Assembly (NCBI GenBank): GCA_902168115.1
Contig: CABHPB010000072.1
Span: 155,695 to 219,694 of the forward strand
Direction: 5' to 3'
DNA length: 64,000 bases
DNA from: an uncultured Methylopila sp.
GTDB taxonomy: Bacteria > Pseudomonadota > Alphaproteobacteria > Rhizobiales > Methylopilaceae
Shown here: piece by piece, positions 52,964-61,224 of the stretch
Position numbering within the stretch: position 1 is the first letter of the stretch
Layout of the letters: each line of letters starts with the position of its first letter
Made by a program: the position numbers and the translations under genes
The notes under the pieces: model-generated
What the model was told of the DNA's origin: nothing
The model's input: the letters and a program-made list of their open reading frames with translations, nothing else
The model's database searches: none

Positions 52964-54550
52964 ATGACGGACGCAACGAAGATCGGTTCCCCGAAAGAGA
53001 CGTTCGCGGGCGAGTCGCGCGTCGCGATGACGCCCGATAGCGCGACGCAGCTGAAGAAGCTCGGCTACGACTGCCTGGTCGAAACCGGGGCGGGCCTCGC
53101 GGCCGGCTTCACGGACGACGCCTATCGCGCCGCCGGCGTCGAGGTGGTGGACAGCGCCGCGGCGCTCTGGGAGCGCGCCGACGTCATCGCCAAGGTCCGG
53201 CCGCCGGAGCCTTCGGAAGTCGAGCGACTGACGCCGGCCAAGACGCTGATCTCGTTTTTCTACCCGGCCCAGAGCAAGGAGCTTCTCGAGCAGAGCTCGA
53301 AGACGGGCGCCTCCGTCATCGCGATGGACATGGTGCCGCGCATCAGCCGCGCGCAGAAGATGGACGCGCTGTCGTCGATGGCGAACATCGCCGGCTATCG
53401 CGCGGTGGTCGAGGCGGGCGCCAATTTCGGCCGCTTCTTCACCGGCCAGATCACTGCCGCCGGCAAGGTGCCGCCGGCCAAGGTGCTGGTGATCGGCGCG
53501 GGCGTCGCGGGGCTCGCGGCCATCGGCACGTCGACCGCCCTCGGTGCGATCACCTACGCCTTCGATGTGCGGCCGGAAGTCGCCGAACAGATCGAGTCGA
53601 TGGGCGCGAACTTCGTCTATCTCGACTTCGAGGAGCAGCAGCAGGACGGCGCCGCAACCGGCGGCTACGCCTCGGTCTCGAGCCCCGAGTTCCGGGAGGC
53701 CCAGCTCAAGAAGTTCCGCGAACTCGCGCCAGACATGGACATCGTCATCACGACGGCGCTGATCCCCGGCCGCGACGCGCCGGTGCTGTGGACCAAGGAC
53801 ATGGTCGAGGCGATGAAGCCCGGCTCTGTCATCGTCGACCTCGCCGCCGAGCGCGGCGGCAACTGCGAGCTGACCAAGACCGACCAGCGCGTCGTCTCGG
53901 ACAACGGCGTCGTGATCGTCGGCTACACCGACTTCCCGAGCCGGATGGCGTCGCAGTCCTCCTCGCTCTACGCCACCAACATCCGCCACATGATGACGGA
54001 CCTGACGCCGGCCAAGGACGGCAAGGTCGTCCACAACATGTCCGACGACGTCATCCGCGGCGCGACCGTCGCCCATGAGGGCGCGATCACCTTCCCGCCG
54101 CCGCCGCCGACCGTGAAGGCGATCGCGGCGCAGAAGCCGAAGGAAAAGGAAAAGGCGCTGACGCCCGAAGAGCGTCGCGCCAGCGAGCTCGCCGCCTTCA
54201 AGGAGCAGACGAAATTCCAGGTCACGCTGCTCGCCGCGGGCACGGTGGTGATGCTGCTCGTCGGGCTGGTCGCGCCGGCGAGCTTCATGAGCCACTTCAT
54301 CGTCTTCGCGCTGGCCTGCTTCGTCGGCTTCCAGGTGATCTGGGGCGTCAGCCACTCGCTGCATACGCCGCTGATGGCGCTCACCAACGCCATCTCCGGC
54401 ATCATCGTGCTGGGCGCGCTGCTGCAGGTCGGAGCCTCCGGCTTCATGGTGCCGCTGCTGTCGGCCGTGTCGATCCTCGTGGCCTCCATCAACATCGTGG
54501 GCGGATTCCTGGTTACGCGCCGGATGCTCGCCATGTTCCAGAAGTCGTGA
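52964..54550 (+). CDS. pntA: NAD(P) transhydrogenase subunit alpha (full length, PntAA-PntAB fused)
   Basis: 528 residues. NAD(H)-binding domain I begins [22 protein letters not shown] and contains [22 protein letters not shown] and [16 protein letters not shown] hydrophobic domain with four transmembrane helices forms the last 120 residues. In many alphaproteobacteria these are two genes; here they are one chain, as in E. coli. With PntB it couples hydride transfer from NADH to NADP+ to the proton gradient. The oxidase subunit IV gene precedes it by 221 bases. Confidence 0.95.
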   Translation: MTDATKIGSPKETFAGESRVAMTPDSATQLKKLGYDCLVETGAGLAAGFTDDAYRAAGVEVVDSAAALWERADVIAKVRPPEPSEVERLTPAKTLISFFYPAQSKELLEQSSKTGASVIAMDMVPRISRAQKMDALSSMANIAGYRAVVEAGANFGRFFTGQITAAGKVPPAKVLVIGAGVAGLAAIGTSTALGAITYAFDVRPEVAEQIESMGANFVYLDFEEQQQDGAATGGYASVSSPEFREAQLKKFRELAPDMDIVITTALIPGRDAPVLWTKDMVEAMKPGSVIVDLAAERGGNCELTKTDQRVVSDNGVVIVGYTDFPSRMASQSSSLYATNIRHMMTDLTPAKDGKVVHNMSDDVIRGATVAHEGAITFPPPPPTVKAIAAQKPKEKEKALTPEERRASELAAFKEQTKFQVTLLAAGTVVMLLVGLVAPASFMSHFIVFALACFVGFQVIWGVSHSLHTPLMALTNAISGIIVLGALLQVGASGFMVPLLSAVSILVASINIVGGFLVTRRMLAMFQKS

Positions 54551-54560
54551 GGAGGCCGCT

Positions 54561-55994
54561 GTGAGCGTCGGCATCGTTTCCGCGGCCTACATCTCCGCCG
54601 CCATCCTGTTCATCCTCTCGCTCGGCGGCCTGTCGAACCAGGAGAGCGCCAAGCGCGCGGTCTGGTACGGCATCGTCGGCATGGCTCTGGCCGTGGCCGC
54701 CACGGTCCTCGGGCCGGGCAGCGGCAAGCTCTGGCTCGTCCTTCTGATGTTCATCGCCGCCGCCGCCATCGGCTGGCAGGTCGCGACGCGCGTCCAGATG
54801 ACGGAGATGCCGCAGCTCGTCGCGGCGCTGCACTCCTTCGTCGGCATCGCGGCGGTGTTCATCGGCTTCAACGCCCATCTCGAACTCGTCGCCGTGCAGG
54901 CGATGGACGAGGCCTCGCGCGCCGCGCTGACCGGTTTTGCGGGAGTGCTCGCGCACAAGACCGGCGCCGAGGTCGCGATCCTGAAGGTCGAGATCTTCCT
55001 CGGCGTCTTCATCGGCGCGGTCACCTTCACCGGCTCGATCATCGCCTTCGGCAAGCTCGCCGGTAAGGTCGACGGCAAGGCGACGAAGCTGCCCGGCGGC
55101 CACATGCTGAACGCCGCCGCCGCGGCGATCTCCTTCGGCCTGCTGCTCATCTACCTCGCAGGCGGGGGGATGTGGGCGCTCATCGTGATGACGCTGCTCG
55201 CCTTCTTCATCGGCTACCACCTGATCATGGGCATCGGCGGCGCGGACATGCCCGTCGTCGTCTCGATGCTGAACAGCTATTCGGGCTGGGCGGCCTCGGC
55301 GATCGGCTTCACGCTCGGCAACGACCTGCTGATCGTGACCGGGGCGCTGGTCGGCTCCTCGGGCGCGATCCTGTCCTACATCATGTGCAAGGCGATGAAC
55401 CGGTCCTTCATCTCGGTCATTCTCGGCGGCTTCGGCAATACGACCGGCCCGGCGCAGGAGATCGAGGGCGAGCAGATCGCGATCGACACCGACGGCGTCG
55501 CTGCCTCGCTTAACGAGGCCGACAGCGTGATCATCGTGCCGGGCTACGGCATGGCGGTGGCGCAGGCGCAGCAGGCGGTGGCCGAGCTGACCAAGAAGCT
55601 CCGCGCCGCCGGCAAGGAGGTGCGGTTCGCGATCCACCCGGTCGCCGGGCGCCTGCCGGGCCACATGAACGTGCTGCTGGCCGAGGCCAAGGTGCCGTAC
55701 GACATCGTTCTGGAGATGGACGAGATCAACGAGGACTTCCCGTCGACGGACGTCGTCATCGTCATCGGTTCGAACGACATCGTAAATCCCGCCGCGCAGG
55801 AAGACCCGAACTCGCCGATCGCCGGCATGCCGGTGCTCGAGGTCTGGAAGGCCAAGCAGGTGTTCGTGTCGAAGCGCGGCCAGGGAACCGGCTATTCGGG
55901 CATCGAGAACCCGCTGTTCTACAAGGAGAACACGCGGATGTTCTACGGCGACGCCAAGGCCTCGCTCGACAAGCTGCTGCCGCACATCGCCTGA
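54561..55994 (+). CDS. pntB: NAD(P) transhydrogenase subunit beta, GTG start
   Basis: 477 residues. The membrane domain has eight or nine helices up to about residue 260. The NADP(H)-binding domain III follows ([58 protein letters not shown] and [33 protein letters not shown]). GTG start with GAGGAGG upstream and a 10-base gap after pntA, so both are translated together. A strong terminator follows. Confidence 0.95.
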   Translation: MSVGIVSAAYISAAILFILSLGGLSNQESAKRAVWYGIVGMALAVAATVLGPGSGKLWLVLLMFIAAAAIGWQVATRVQMTEMPQLVAALHSFVGIAAVFIGFNAHLELVAVQAMDEASRAALTGFAGVLAHKTGAEVAILKVEIFLGVFIGAVTFTGSIIAFGKLAGKVDGKATKLPGGHMLNAAAAAISFGLLLIYLAGGGMWALIVMTLLAFFIGYHLIMGIGGADMPVVVSMLNSYSGWAASAIGFTLGNDLLIVTGALVGSSGAILSYIMCKAMNRSFISVILGGFGNTTGPAQEIEGEQIAIDTDGVAASLNEADSVIIVPGYGMAVAQAQQAVAELTKKLRAAGKEVRFAIHPVAGRLPGHMNVLLAEAKVPYDIVLEMDEINEDFPSTDVVIVIGSNDIVNPAAQEDPNSPIAGMPVLEVWKAKQVFVSKRGQGTGYSGIENPLFYKENTRMFYGDAKASLDKLLPHIA

Positions 55995-56030
55995 AGGGTC
56001 GCTTCAAGACCCGGCCTTGCGCCGATCAAC

Positions 56031-56061
56031 AAAAGGCCGGACCGCAAGGTCCGGCCTTTTT
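56031..56061 (+). terminator. Intrinsic terminator after pntB
   Basis: AAAAGGCCGGACC GCAA GGTCCGGCCTTTTT: a 13-bp perfect stem with a four-base loop and T-run on the plus strand. Confidence 0.93.
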
Positions 56062-56096
56062 CTTGTCAGGGCGATGACGAACCGGCCGTCGATCCT

Positions 56097-56114
56097 ATAT
56101 GATAGTGATCATAC
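56097..56114. promoter_or_regulatory. Inverted repeat upstream of the tetR gene, probable operator
   Basis: ATATGATAGTGATCATAC contains the inverted repeat TATGAT-AGTG-ATCATA. It ends 37 bases before the tetR ATG. It matches the palindrome upstream of the SDR gene (56807-56824) in the form ATATGATA-N4-TCATA, which suggests one regulator for both. Confidence 0.65.
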
Positions 56115-56151
56115 CACGGCGGCCGGCCGCGTCGTCGGCAGGAACAGGATC

Positions 56152-56745
56152 ATGCGCTTTTCGAAGGACCACGCGGCGAAGACACGGGCGAGAATCCTTG
56201 AACGGGCCGCCGCGCTCGTCCGTCGCGACGGCGTGAGCGGGATGAGCGTGCCCGGGCTGATGCGCGAGGCCGGCCTCACCCATGGCGGCTTCTACGCGCA
56301 CTTCAAATCGAAGGACGCGCTGGTCGCGGAAGCGGTCTCCGCCGCGCTCGAGGACACGACCGACCGTTTCGCGGAACTCGCCGAGTCGGGCGACGATCCG
56401 GTCGGGGCCGTCATCGACGCCTATGTCAGCGAGGCGCATCGCGATCACCCCGAGATGGGCTGCGCCGTCGCGGCCGTCGGCCCGGAAGCCGCGCGGAGCT
56501 CGGAAGAGGGCGCGGCCGCGATGGCCGCCAGCGCGCGCGGGATGCTGGAGCGGCTGAAAGGCCCGATGGCGGACGGCGCTCCGGGACTCTCGGACGAGGA
56601 CGTCATGGCGCTTGTCTCCGCCATGGTCGGCGCGATCGTCGTCAGCCGCGCCTGCCGCGCCGACGCCGACCTTTCCGACGCAGTGCTGAGCGCTGCGCGG
56701 GACAGGCTGAAGCGCGACTTCGGAGCGCCGCGCCGCGAGGCCTAG
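56152..56745 (+). CDS. TetR family transcriptional regulator
   Basis: 197 residues. The DNA-binding domain is TRARILERAAALVRRDGVSGMSVPGLMREAGLTHGGFYAHFKSKDALVAEAV, with the typical GLTHGGFYAHF turn of the AcrR/NemR-like group. The C-terminal ligand domain contains a GCAVAAVGPEAARSS segment common in this group. Start at 56152, preceded by AGGAACAGGA. It probably represses itself and the following SDR/Fe-S operon through the shared inverted repeats. Confidence 0.9.
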   Translation: MRFSKDHAAKTRARILERAAALVRRDGVSGMSVPGLMREAGLTHGGFYAHFKSKDALVAEAVSAALEDTTDRFAELAESGDDPVGAVIDAYVSEAHRDHPEMGCAVAAVGPEAARSSEEGAAAMAASARGMLERLKGPMADGAPGLSDEDVMALVSAMVGAIVVSRACRADADLSDAVLSAARDRLKRDFGAPRREA

Positions 56746-56806
56746 ACCCCCGATCAGCTTCTGATCCAGCGCTGCCGGAGCGCGATGGCTCTTGCCAGAT
56801 CCTTTT

Positions 56807-56824
56807 ATATGATATACGTCATAT
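56807..56824. promoter_or_regulatory. Inverted repeat upstream of the SDR gene, probable TetR operator
   Basis: ATATGATATACGTCATAT: half-sites ATATGA and TCATAT with a six-base spacer, 29 bases before the SDR ATG. It shares ATATGATA and TCATA at the same spacing with the site before tetR. Confidence 0.65.
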
Positions 56825-56853
56825 TATGGATCGGGAAAGGTCAGGAGGCCGAC

Positions 56854-57675
56854 ATGCCGGTTTGGAGCGACGATCAGAAGCGCCGGTTCGGCCCCTGGGC
56901 CGTCGTGACCGGCGCGTCGGATGGGATCGGGCGGGCCATCGCGACCGAGCTCGCGCATGCCGGCGTCAACGTCGTGATCGTGGCGAGACGCCGCGCGGCG
57001 CTCGAGCAGCTTGCGGGGAGCCTCGCCGCCGAGACCGGGGCGGCCGTCCGGGTCATGGCCAGCGACCTGTCGCAGCCGGGAGCGGCGGCGGCGCTCGAGA
57101 GCGCGACGACCGATCTCGACGTCGGGCTGCTGGTCGCGGCCGCCGGCTTCGGCACCTCCGGTCCGATGCTGGGCCTGCCCGTCGAGCGCGAGCTCGAGAT
57201 GATCGACGTCAACTGCCGCGCTCTGACGGAGCTCGCCGCGCTTTACGGGCGCCGGCTCTCGGCCCGCGGCCGGGGCGGGATCGTGCTGATGAGTTCGCTG
57301 CTCGCCTTCCAAGGCGTCGCGGGCGCGGCGACCTATTCGGCGACCAAGGCCTTCGTCCAGACCTTCGCGGAAGGGCTCCGGGGCGAGCTGAAGCCTTTCG
57401 GCGTGGAGGTGCTGTCGGCGGCGCCAGGTCCCGTGCGCACCGGCTTCGCCGAGCGCGCGGACCTTCGCATGTCGCTCGCCGATACGCCCGGCGCCGTCGC
57501 CCGAGACATTCTCGCGGCGCTCGGCCGGCGGGGGACGGTGCGACCGGGCCCGGTCAGCAAGTTGTTCGCGGCTGCGCTCGCGACCGCGCCGCGATGGCTG
57601 CGGGTGCTCATCCTGTCGCGCGTCATGGCCGGCATGACCGGCCATCAGGGCGCCGCCGCGCCGAAAGCGGCCTGA
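56854..57675 (+). CDS. Short-chain dehydrogenase/reductase in the TetR-controlled cassette
   Basis: 273 residues, classical SDR. The dinucleotide motif is TGASDGIG (19-26) and the catalytic set is Ser148-Tyr161-Lys165 (MSSLLAFQ...YSATKAF). The RRRAALEQL helix after strand 2 favours NADPH. The C-terminal 30 residues (WLRVLILSRVMAGMTGHQG) are hydrophobic, suggesting membrane association or a lipophilic substrate. AGGAGG precedes the ATG. It is followed after 28 bases by the Fe-S/SCP2 protein, so the two form an operon. Confidence 0.9.
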   Translation: MPVWSDDQKRRFGPWAVVTGASDGIGRAIATELAHAGVNVVIVARRRAALEQLAGSLAAETGAAVRVMASDLSQPGAAAALESATTDLDVGLLVAAAGFGTSGPMLGLPVERELEMIDVNCRALTELAALYGRRLSARGRGGIVLMSSLLAFQGVAGAATYSATKAFVQTFAEGLRGELKPFGVEVLSAAPGPVRTGFAERADLRMSLADTPGAVARDILAALGRRGTVRPGPVSKLFAAALATAPRWLRVLILSRVMAGMTGHQGAAAPKAA

Positions 57676-57703
57676 ACGCCGGATCAGCTTCGGAGGACCG
57701 ACG

Positions 57704-59032
57704 ATGTCGCTGATCGAGACCGGACCGGACCAGGTCGACCTTCCGCCGAGGGGAGGGGCGCCGCTGCGCCTGACGGCGTCTGAGCTGAAGGCGCTCGCGC
57801 GGGACTGCGGCGCGGACGATTGCGGGCTCGTCGCCGTCGACGATCCGCACATCGCGGTCGATAGACCGTATGTGACGAAGGCCCTGCCGGGCGCCCGCGC
57901 GCTGCTCTCCATCATCGGCCGGATGCATCGCGAGCCTGTCCGTTCGCCCGCGCGCTCCGTCTCCAACCACGAATTCCATCAGTCGGGCCACGAGGTCGAC
58001 GAGGTCGCGCGCAAGATCGTGCGGCGGCTCGAGGACATGGGCGTGCCGGCGCTTAATCCGGCGATGGCGTTTCCGATGGAGCTCGACAACTTCCCGGAGC
58101 GCGGCTGGATCGTCTCGCACAAGCTGGTCGCCGAGGCGGCCGGGCTCGGCAAGATGGGCATCCACCGCAGCTTGATCCATCCGGTCCATGGCAGCTTCGT
58201 GCTGCTCGGGACGGTGATCGTCGGCGTCGAGGTCGAGGGACTCGACGACCGGCAGCTCGACTTCAACCCTTGCCTCGGCTGTAAGCTCTGCGTCGCGGCC
58301 TGTCCGGTCGGCGCGCTGAAGCCCGACGGCTATTTCGATTTCTCCGCCTGCCTCACCCACAACTACCACCAGTTCATGGGCGGCTTCTCGAACTGGATCG
58401 ACACGATCGCGGACGCGGGTTCGGCCCAGGAGTATCGCGACAAGGTCAGCTACCCCGAGACGGTCTCGCGCTGGCAGAGCCTCGCCTTCGGGCCGAGCTA
58501 CAACGCCGCCTACTGCATCGCGGTCTGCCCGGCGGGGGAGAACGTCATCGGCCCCTACCTCGCCGACAAGAAGGGCCATCGCGACACGATCGTGCGCCCG
58601 CTCCAGCAGCGCACCGAGCCGGTCTATGTCACGCGCGGGACCGACGCCGCGGACCATGTGGCCAAGCGCTTTCCGCACAAGCGGCTACGCGTGGTCCGGC
58701 CCGGCGTGCGGGCGACGACGATCGCCGTCTTTCTCTCCGGCATCAGGCTCAGCTTTCAGCCCGGCCGGGCCGGAGACCTGAACGCCGTCTATCATTTCCG
58801 TTTCACGGGCGCCGAGCCCGCTGAGGCGACGGTGACCATCCGCGACGGCAGGCTCGCGGTCGAGACGGGGCTGAGCGGCAAGCCGGACATCGTCGTCACG
58901 GCCGACTCGAAGACGTGGCTCAGCTTCCTCGCGAAGGAGACCTCGCTCCTGCGCGCGCTGCTGACCCGCAGGCTGCGGTTCAGAGGTTCGCCGAAACTGC
59001 TCGCCGCGTTCGGCCGCTGCTTCCCGAGCTGA
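57704..59032 (+). CDS. Fusion of a QueG/reductive-dehalogenase-like 4Fe-4S protein with an SCP2 lipid-binding domain
   Basis: 442 residues. Residues 20-330 resemble QueG and non-respiratory reductive-dehalogenase relatives (LVAEAAGLGKMGIHRSLIHPVHGSFVLLGTVI), with iron-sulfur cysteines 190, 193, 196 and 200 (CLGCKLCVAACPVGAL) and 216, 271 and 275. The last 100 residues (RLSFQPGRAGDLNAVYHFRFTGAEPAEATVTIRDGRL...DSKTWLSFLAKETS) match the SCP-2 sterol-transfer fold, which binds lipids. So a redox domain is joined to a lipid carrier. No twin-arginine signal is seen, so it is cytoplasmic. GGAGGA precedes the ATG. Substrate unknown. Confidence 0.82.
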   Translation: MSLIETGPDQVDLPPRGGAPLRLTASELKALARDCGADDCGLVAVDDPHIAVDRPYVTKALPGARALLSIIGRMHREPVRSPARSVSNHEFHQSGHEVDEVARKIVRRLEDMGVPALNPAMAFPMELDNFPERGWIVSHKLVAEAAGLGKMGIHRSLIHPVHGSFVLLGTVIVGVEVEGLDDRQLDFNPCLGCKLCVAACPVGALKPDGYFDFSACLTHNYHQFMGGFSNWIDTIADAGSAQEYRDKVSYPETVSRWQSLAFGPSYNAAYCIAVCPAGENVIGPYLADKKGHRDTIVRPLQQRTEPVYVTRGTDAADHVAKRFPHKRLRVVRPGVRATTIAVFLSGIRLSFQPGRAGDLNAVYHFRFTGAEPAEATVTIRDGRLAVETGLSGKPDIVVTADSKTWLSFLAKETSLLRALLTRRLRFRGSPKLLAAFGRCFPS

Positions 59033-59034
59033 CT

Positions 59035-59835
59035 TTAGGCCGCCTGCCTCGTCTGGCTCCGCGCGAGCTTCGCCAGCGCGTCGTCCGGCACGCATTCGAT
59101 CGGCGAGAAGTCCCGGTGCGCGATGAACTCCGGCCGCGTCGGGGTGCGGATGTAGTTCGAGCAGGCGTTGAGGGTGAGGTACACGATCTTGCGCGGGTAG
59201 GGCGTGATGTTGCCGGCCGAGCCATGCACGAGATTGCCGTGGAACATCAGCATCGAGCCGGGCTTTCCGGTCGGCGCGACGATGCCACCCTTGTCGACCA
59301 GCTTCGTCACGGTAGCCTCGTCGAGCGTCCAGAGCGGATAGCTCGTCGTCTCAAGGTCGTGACTCGCCTCGAGGTCGCCGGCCTCCTGGCTCTTCGGCAC
59401 CAGCATCAGCGGTCCGTTGATGGGCATCACCTCGTCGAGGAAGATCGAGATGTTCATCGCGCGCGGCTCCGGCATGCCGTCGTCGCGCTTCCAGGTGCCG
59501 TAGTCCTGGTGCCACTGCCAGACCGCGCCGGTGAAAGCGGACTTGGCGTTGATCTTGTATTGGTGCAGGTACACGCTTTCGCCGAACACCTGCTCGACCG
59601 GCCGGATCATGCGCGGGTGGCGCCACAGCAGGCGGAAGGCCTCGTTGTATTTGTGGGCGGCGAAGGCGGTACGGGGCGAGCCGTCTTTCTCGCGCCAGAC
59701 CTCCTCGCGCTCCTCCTCATAGATCGCGACCGCCTCGCGGCGGAGCAGGTCGACCTCCTCCGGGGTGAACAGTTCCGGCAAGAGTATCCAGCCTTCTGTC
59801 GCGAACTGGTCGAGCTGTTCCTGGCTGAGCTGCAT
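59035..59835 (-). CDS. Phytanoyl-CoA/ectoine hydroxylase-like 2-oxoglutarate dioxygenase
   Basis: 266 residues. The iron-binding facial triad is His109-x-Asp111 (WQWHQDYGTW) and His204 (GNLVHGSAGN), with Arg215 as the likely 2-oxoglutarate anchor. The segment WHQDYGTWKRDDGMPEPRAMNISIFLDE is strikingly like the EctD signature, but no ectABC genes are nearby. Its substrate may be a small osmolyte or amino acid. It ends convergent to the Fe-S/SCP2 gene with two bases between, and follows gntR on the same strand, so it is a probable target of that regulator. Confidence 0.85.
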   Translation of the reverse strand: MQLSQEQLDQFATEGWILLPELFTPEEVDLLRREAVAIYEEEREEVWREKDGSPRTAFAAHKYNEAFRLLWRHPRMIRPVEQVFGESVYLHQYKINAKSAFTGAVWQWHQDYGTWKRDDGMPEPRAMNISIFLDEVMPINGPLMLVPKSQEAGDLEASHDLETTSYPLWTLDEATVTKLVDKGGIVAPTGKPGSMLMFHGNLVHGSAGNITPYPRKIVYLTLNACSNYIRTPTRPEFIAHRDFSPIECVPDDALAKLARSQTRQAA

Positions 59836-59867
59836 GAGGTCTCCTCCTTGAGCATCGGGTGCGGTCT

Positions 59868-60542
59868 TCAGGCCGCCTTGGACATCTCTTCGAGCCGCGC
59901 CGCGATCGAGCCGCCCGCCCTTAGCGCATGGTCGCGGGCGGCGGCTTCCGCGCCGTCGGCGTCACCGGCCTCGATGCGCCGCGCGATGACTTCGTGCTCC
60001 GCCCAGACAAGGGCGCGGTAGGGCTCGTCCATCAGCACGGCGCCCATGGATCGGCGCAGATGCGGCCATTGTGGCGTGGCCGTCTCACCGATCGCCGGGT
60101 TGCCGGACAGCCGGTAGATCGCCTGATGGAAGGCGAGGTCGAGTTTGATGAGCCTCGACAACGGCGCAGCGGCGCCGATCGCGCGGCCCGCGTCGAGGCG
60201 CGCGCGCAGCGCTTTCAGGCCGGTCGGATCGATCGCTGCGCGCCCGGCGGCGAGCCGCGCCGCCAGTCCGTCAAGCGCGGCGCGAACCTCGTAGAGCTGG
60301 CTCATTCGGGCGCCGTCGAGCGGCGCGACCGCAAAACCTTTTCGGCCGCTCTCGATGACGAGGCCCTGACGATGCAGCAGATGCAGCGCGTGGCTTACTG
60401 GCTGGCGCGAGACCCCGAGCGTGTCCGCGAGCTCGTGCTGGCGGATGCGCAGCCCCGGCGCGAGCGACTGGTCCACGATCGCCGCGAGAATGCGGTCGTA
60501 GACCTGCTGGATCAGGTTTGGAGCGGCGGCGAGGGGCGTCAC
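59868..60542 (-). CDS. GntR family regulator (FadR/FCD subfamily), GTG start
   Basis: 224 residues. The winged helix NLIQQVYDRILAAIVDQSLAPGLRIRQHELADTLGVSRQPVSHALHLLHRQGLVIESGRKGFAVAP is typical of GntR. An FCD effector domain with the metal-binding Asp/His pattern (LIKLDLAFHQAIYRLSGNPAIGE, HEVIARRIEAGD) follows. It binds a small carboxylate ligand. Start GTG at 60542. It is 32 bases upstream of the dioxygenase gene, most likely one operon. A GAATTC repeat lies just upstream. Confidence 0.9.
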   Translation of the reverse strand: MTPLAAAPNLIQQVYDRILAAIVDQSLAPGLRIRQHELADTLGVSRQPVSHALHLLHRQGLVIESGRKGFAVAPLDGARMSQLYEVRAALDGLAARLAAGRAAIDPTGLKALRARLDAGRAIGAAAPLSRLIKLDLAFHQAIYRLSGNPAIGETATPQWPHLRRSMGAVLMDEPYRALVWAEHEVIARRIEAGDADGAEAAARDHALRAGGSIAARLEEMSKAA

Positions 60543-60558
60543 GAGACAACTACGTTTT

Positions 60559-60578
60559 GAATTCGGAATTCAGAATTC
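60559..60578. repeat. Three GAATTC copies spaced seven bases apart
   Basis: GAATTC starts at 60559, 60566 and 60573, forming a short AT-rich tandem repeat 17-36 bases upstream of the gntR GTG start. It may be a regulator-binding or promoter element, or a common microsatellite-like repeat. Distinctly AT-rich against a GC-rich background. Confidence 0.5.
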
Positions 60579-60729
60579 TTGGTCGCGGGCGCCTGGTTGT
60601 CAATGTCGCCGCCTCGCCGGCAGTGCTCCAGGGCGAGATCGACTGGCGGTTCGCCTTCGCGACGGCGCTCAAACAAAACCGGCGGCCGCGTCAGCGGTCC
60701 GCCGGGTCCTGGGAGGAGGCTGGAAGACT

Positions 60730-60975
60730 TCAGCGCACCGAGTCCGGGCGATGGCCCCAAACGGTCGGCTCGCTCGGCGTGAAGCCGCCGCGGACTTCTG
60801 CGGCGACGGGCGCTTCCCGGCGAAGGTCGATCTCGGCGAGGAGCGGCGCGGACGGCTGCGCGACCGCGTGGCCATAGACGGTCGGCTCGCTCGGCTGGCC
60901 GAATGGGCGTTCCGCCGCGGAGGCGGCGGTGGCGAGGAACAGGGCCGCGACGGCGGCTGAGATGCGGATGGTCAT
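60730..60975 (-). CDS. Small secreted protein with two PSEPTVxGH repeats
   Basis: 81 residues. Signal peptide MTIRISAAVAALFLATAASA precedes AERPFGQ. The mature chain carries PSEPTVYGHA (28-37) and PSEPTVWGH (67-75), a near-exact nine-residue repeat about 39 residues apart. I do not recognise the family. GGAG lies 6 to 9 bases before this ATG, which makes it better than the ATG at 60987. It is probably periplasmic. Confidence 0.65.
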   Translation of the reverse strand: MTIRISAAVAALFLATAASAAERPFGQPSEPTVYGHAVAQPSAPLLAEIDLRREAPVAAEVRGGFTPSEPTVWGHRPDSVR

Positions 60976-61053
60976 GATGGTCTCCATGTCCGGCGAGGGC
61001 CGGGATCGATGTTGCGTTAGACGTTCGGTCTCACCGCAATCAAAACCGATTGC

Positions 61054-61071
61054 ATATGATGATCATCATTT
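61054..61071. promoter_or_regulatory. Palindrome similar to the TetR-type operators
   Basis: ATATGATGATCATCATTT includes the perfect 14-base palindrome ATGATGATCATCAT (61056-61069). It shares ATATGAT and TCAT at the same spacing with the sites at 56097 and 56807. It lies between the small secreted protein (minus) and the PhyH-like gene (plus) and could control either. Confidence 0.4.
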
Positions 61072-61224
61072 AAAATGGGCGAGCACCGCCGCAAGGCTTG
61101 CGGGCGGATCAAAATCCAGATCTCAGTTCACGAGCGCGTGATGTGCATGAGCGGGCAGATGCGGCGTCGTAACGTGGCCGGGACGGCGTGGAGTTCGGCG
61201 CCGGCCTGCGAGCGAAGAAGACCG

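Noticed and set aside
57623..58678. 351-codon minus-strand frame over the Fe-S/SCP2 gene
   Set aside because: Antisense to a gene with intact cysteine motifs; no own features.
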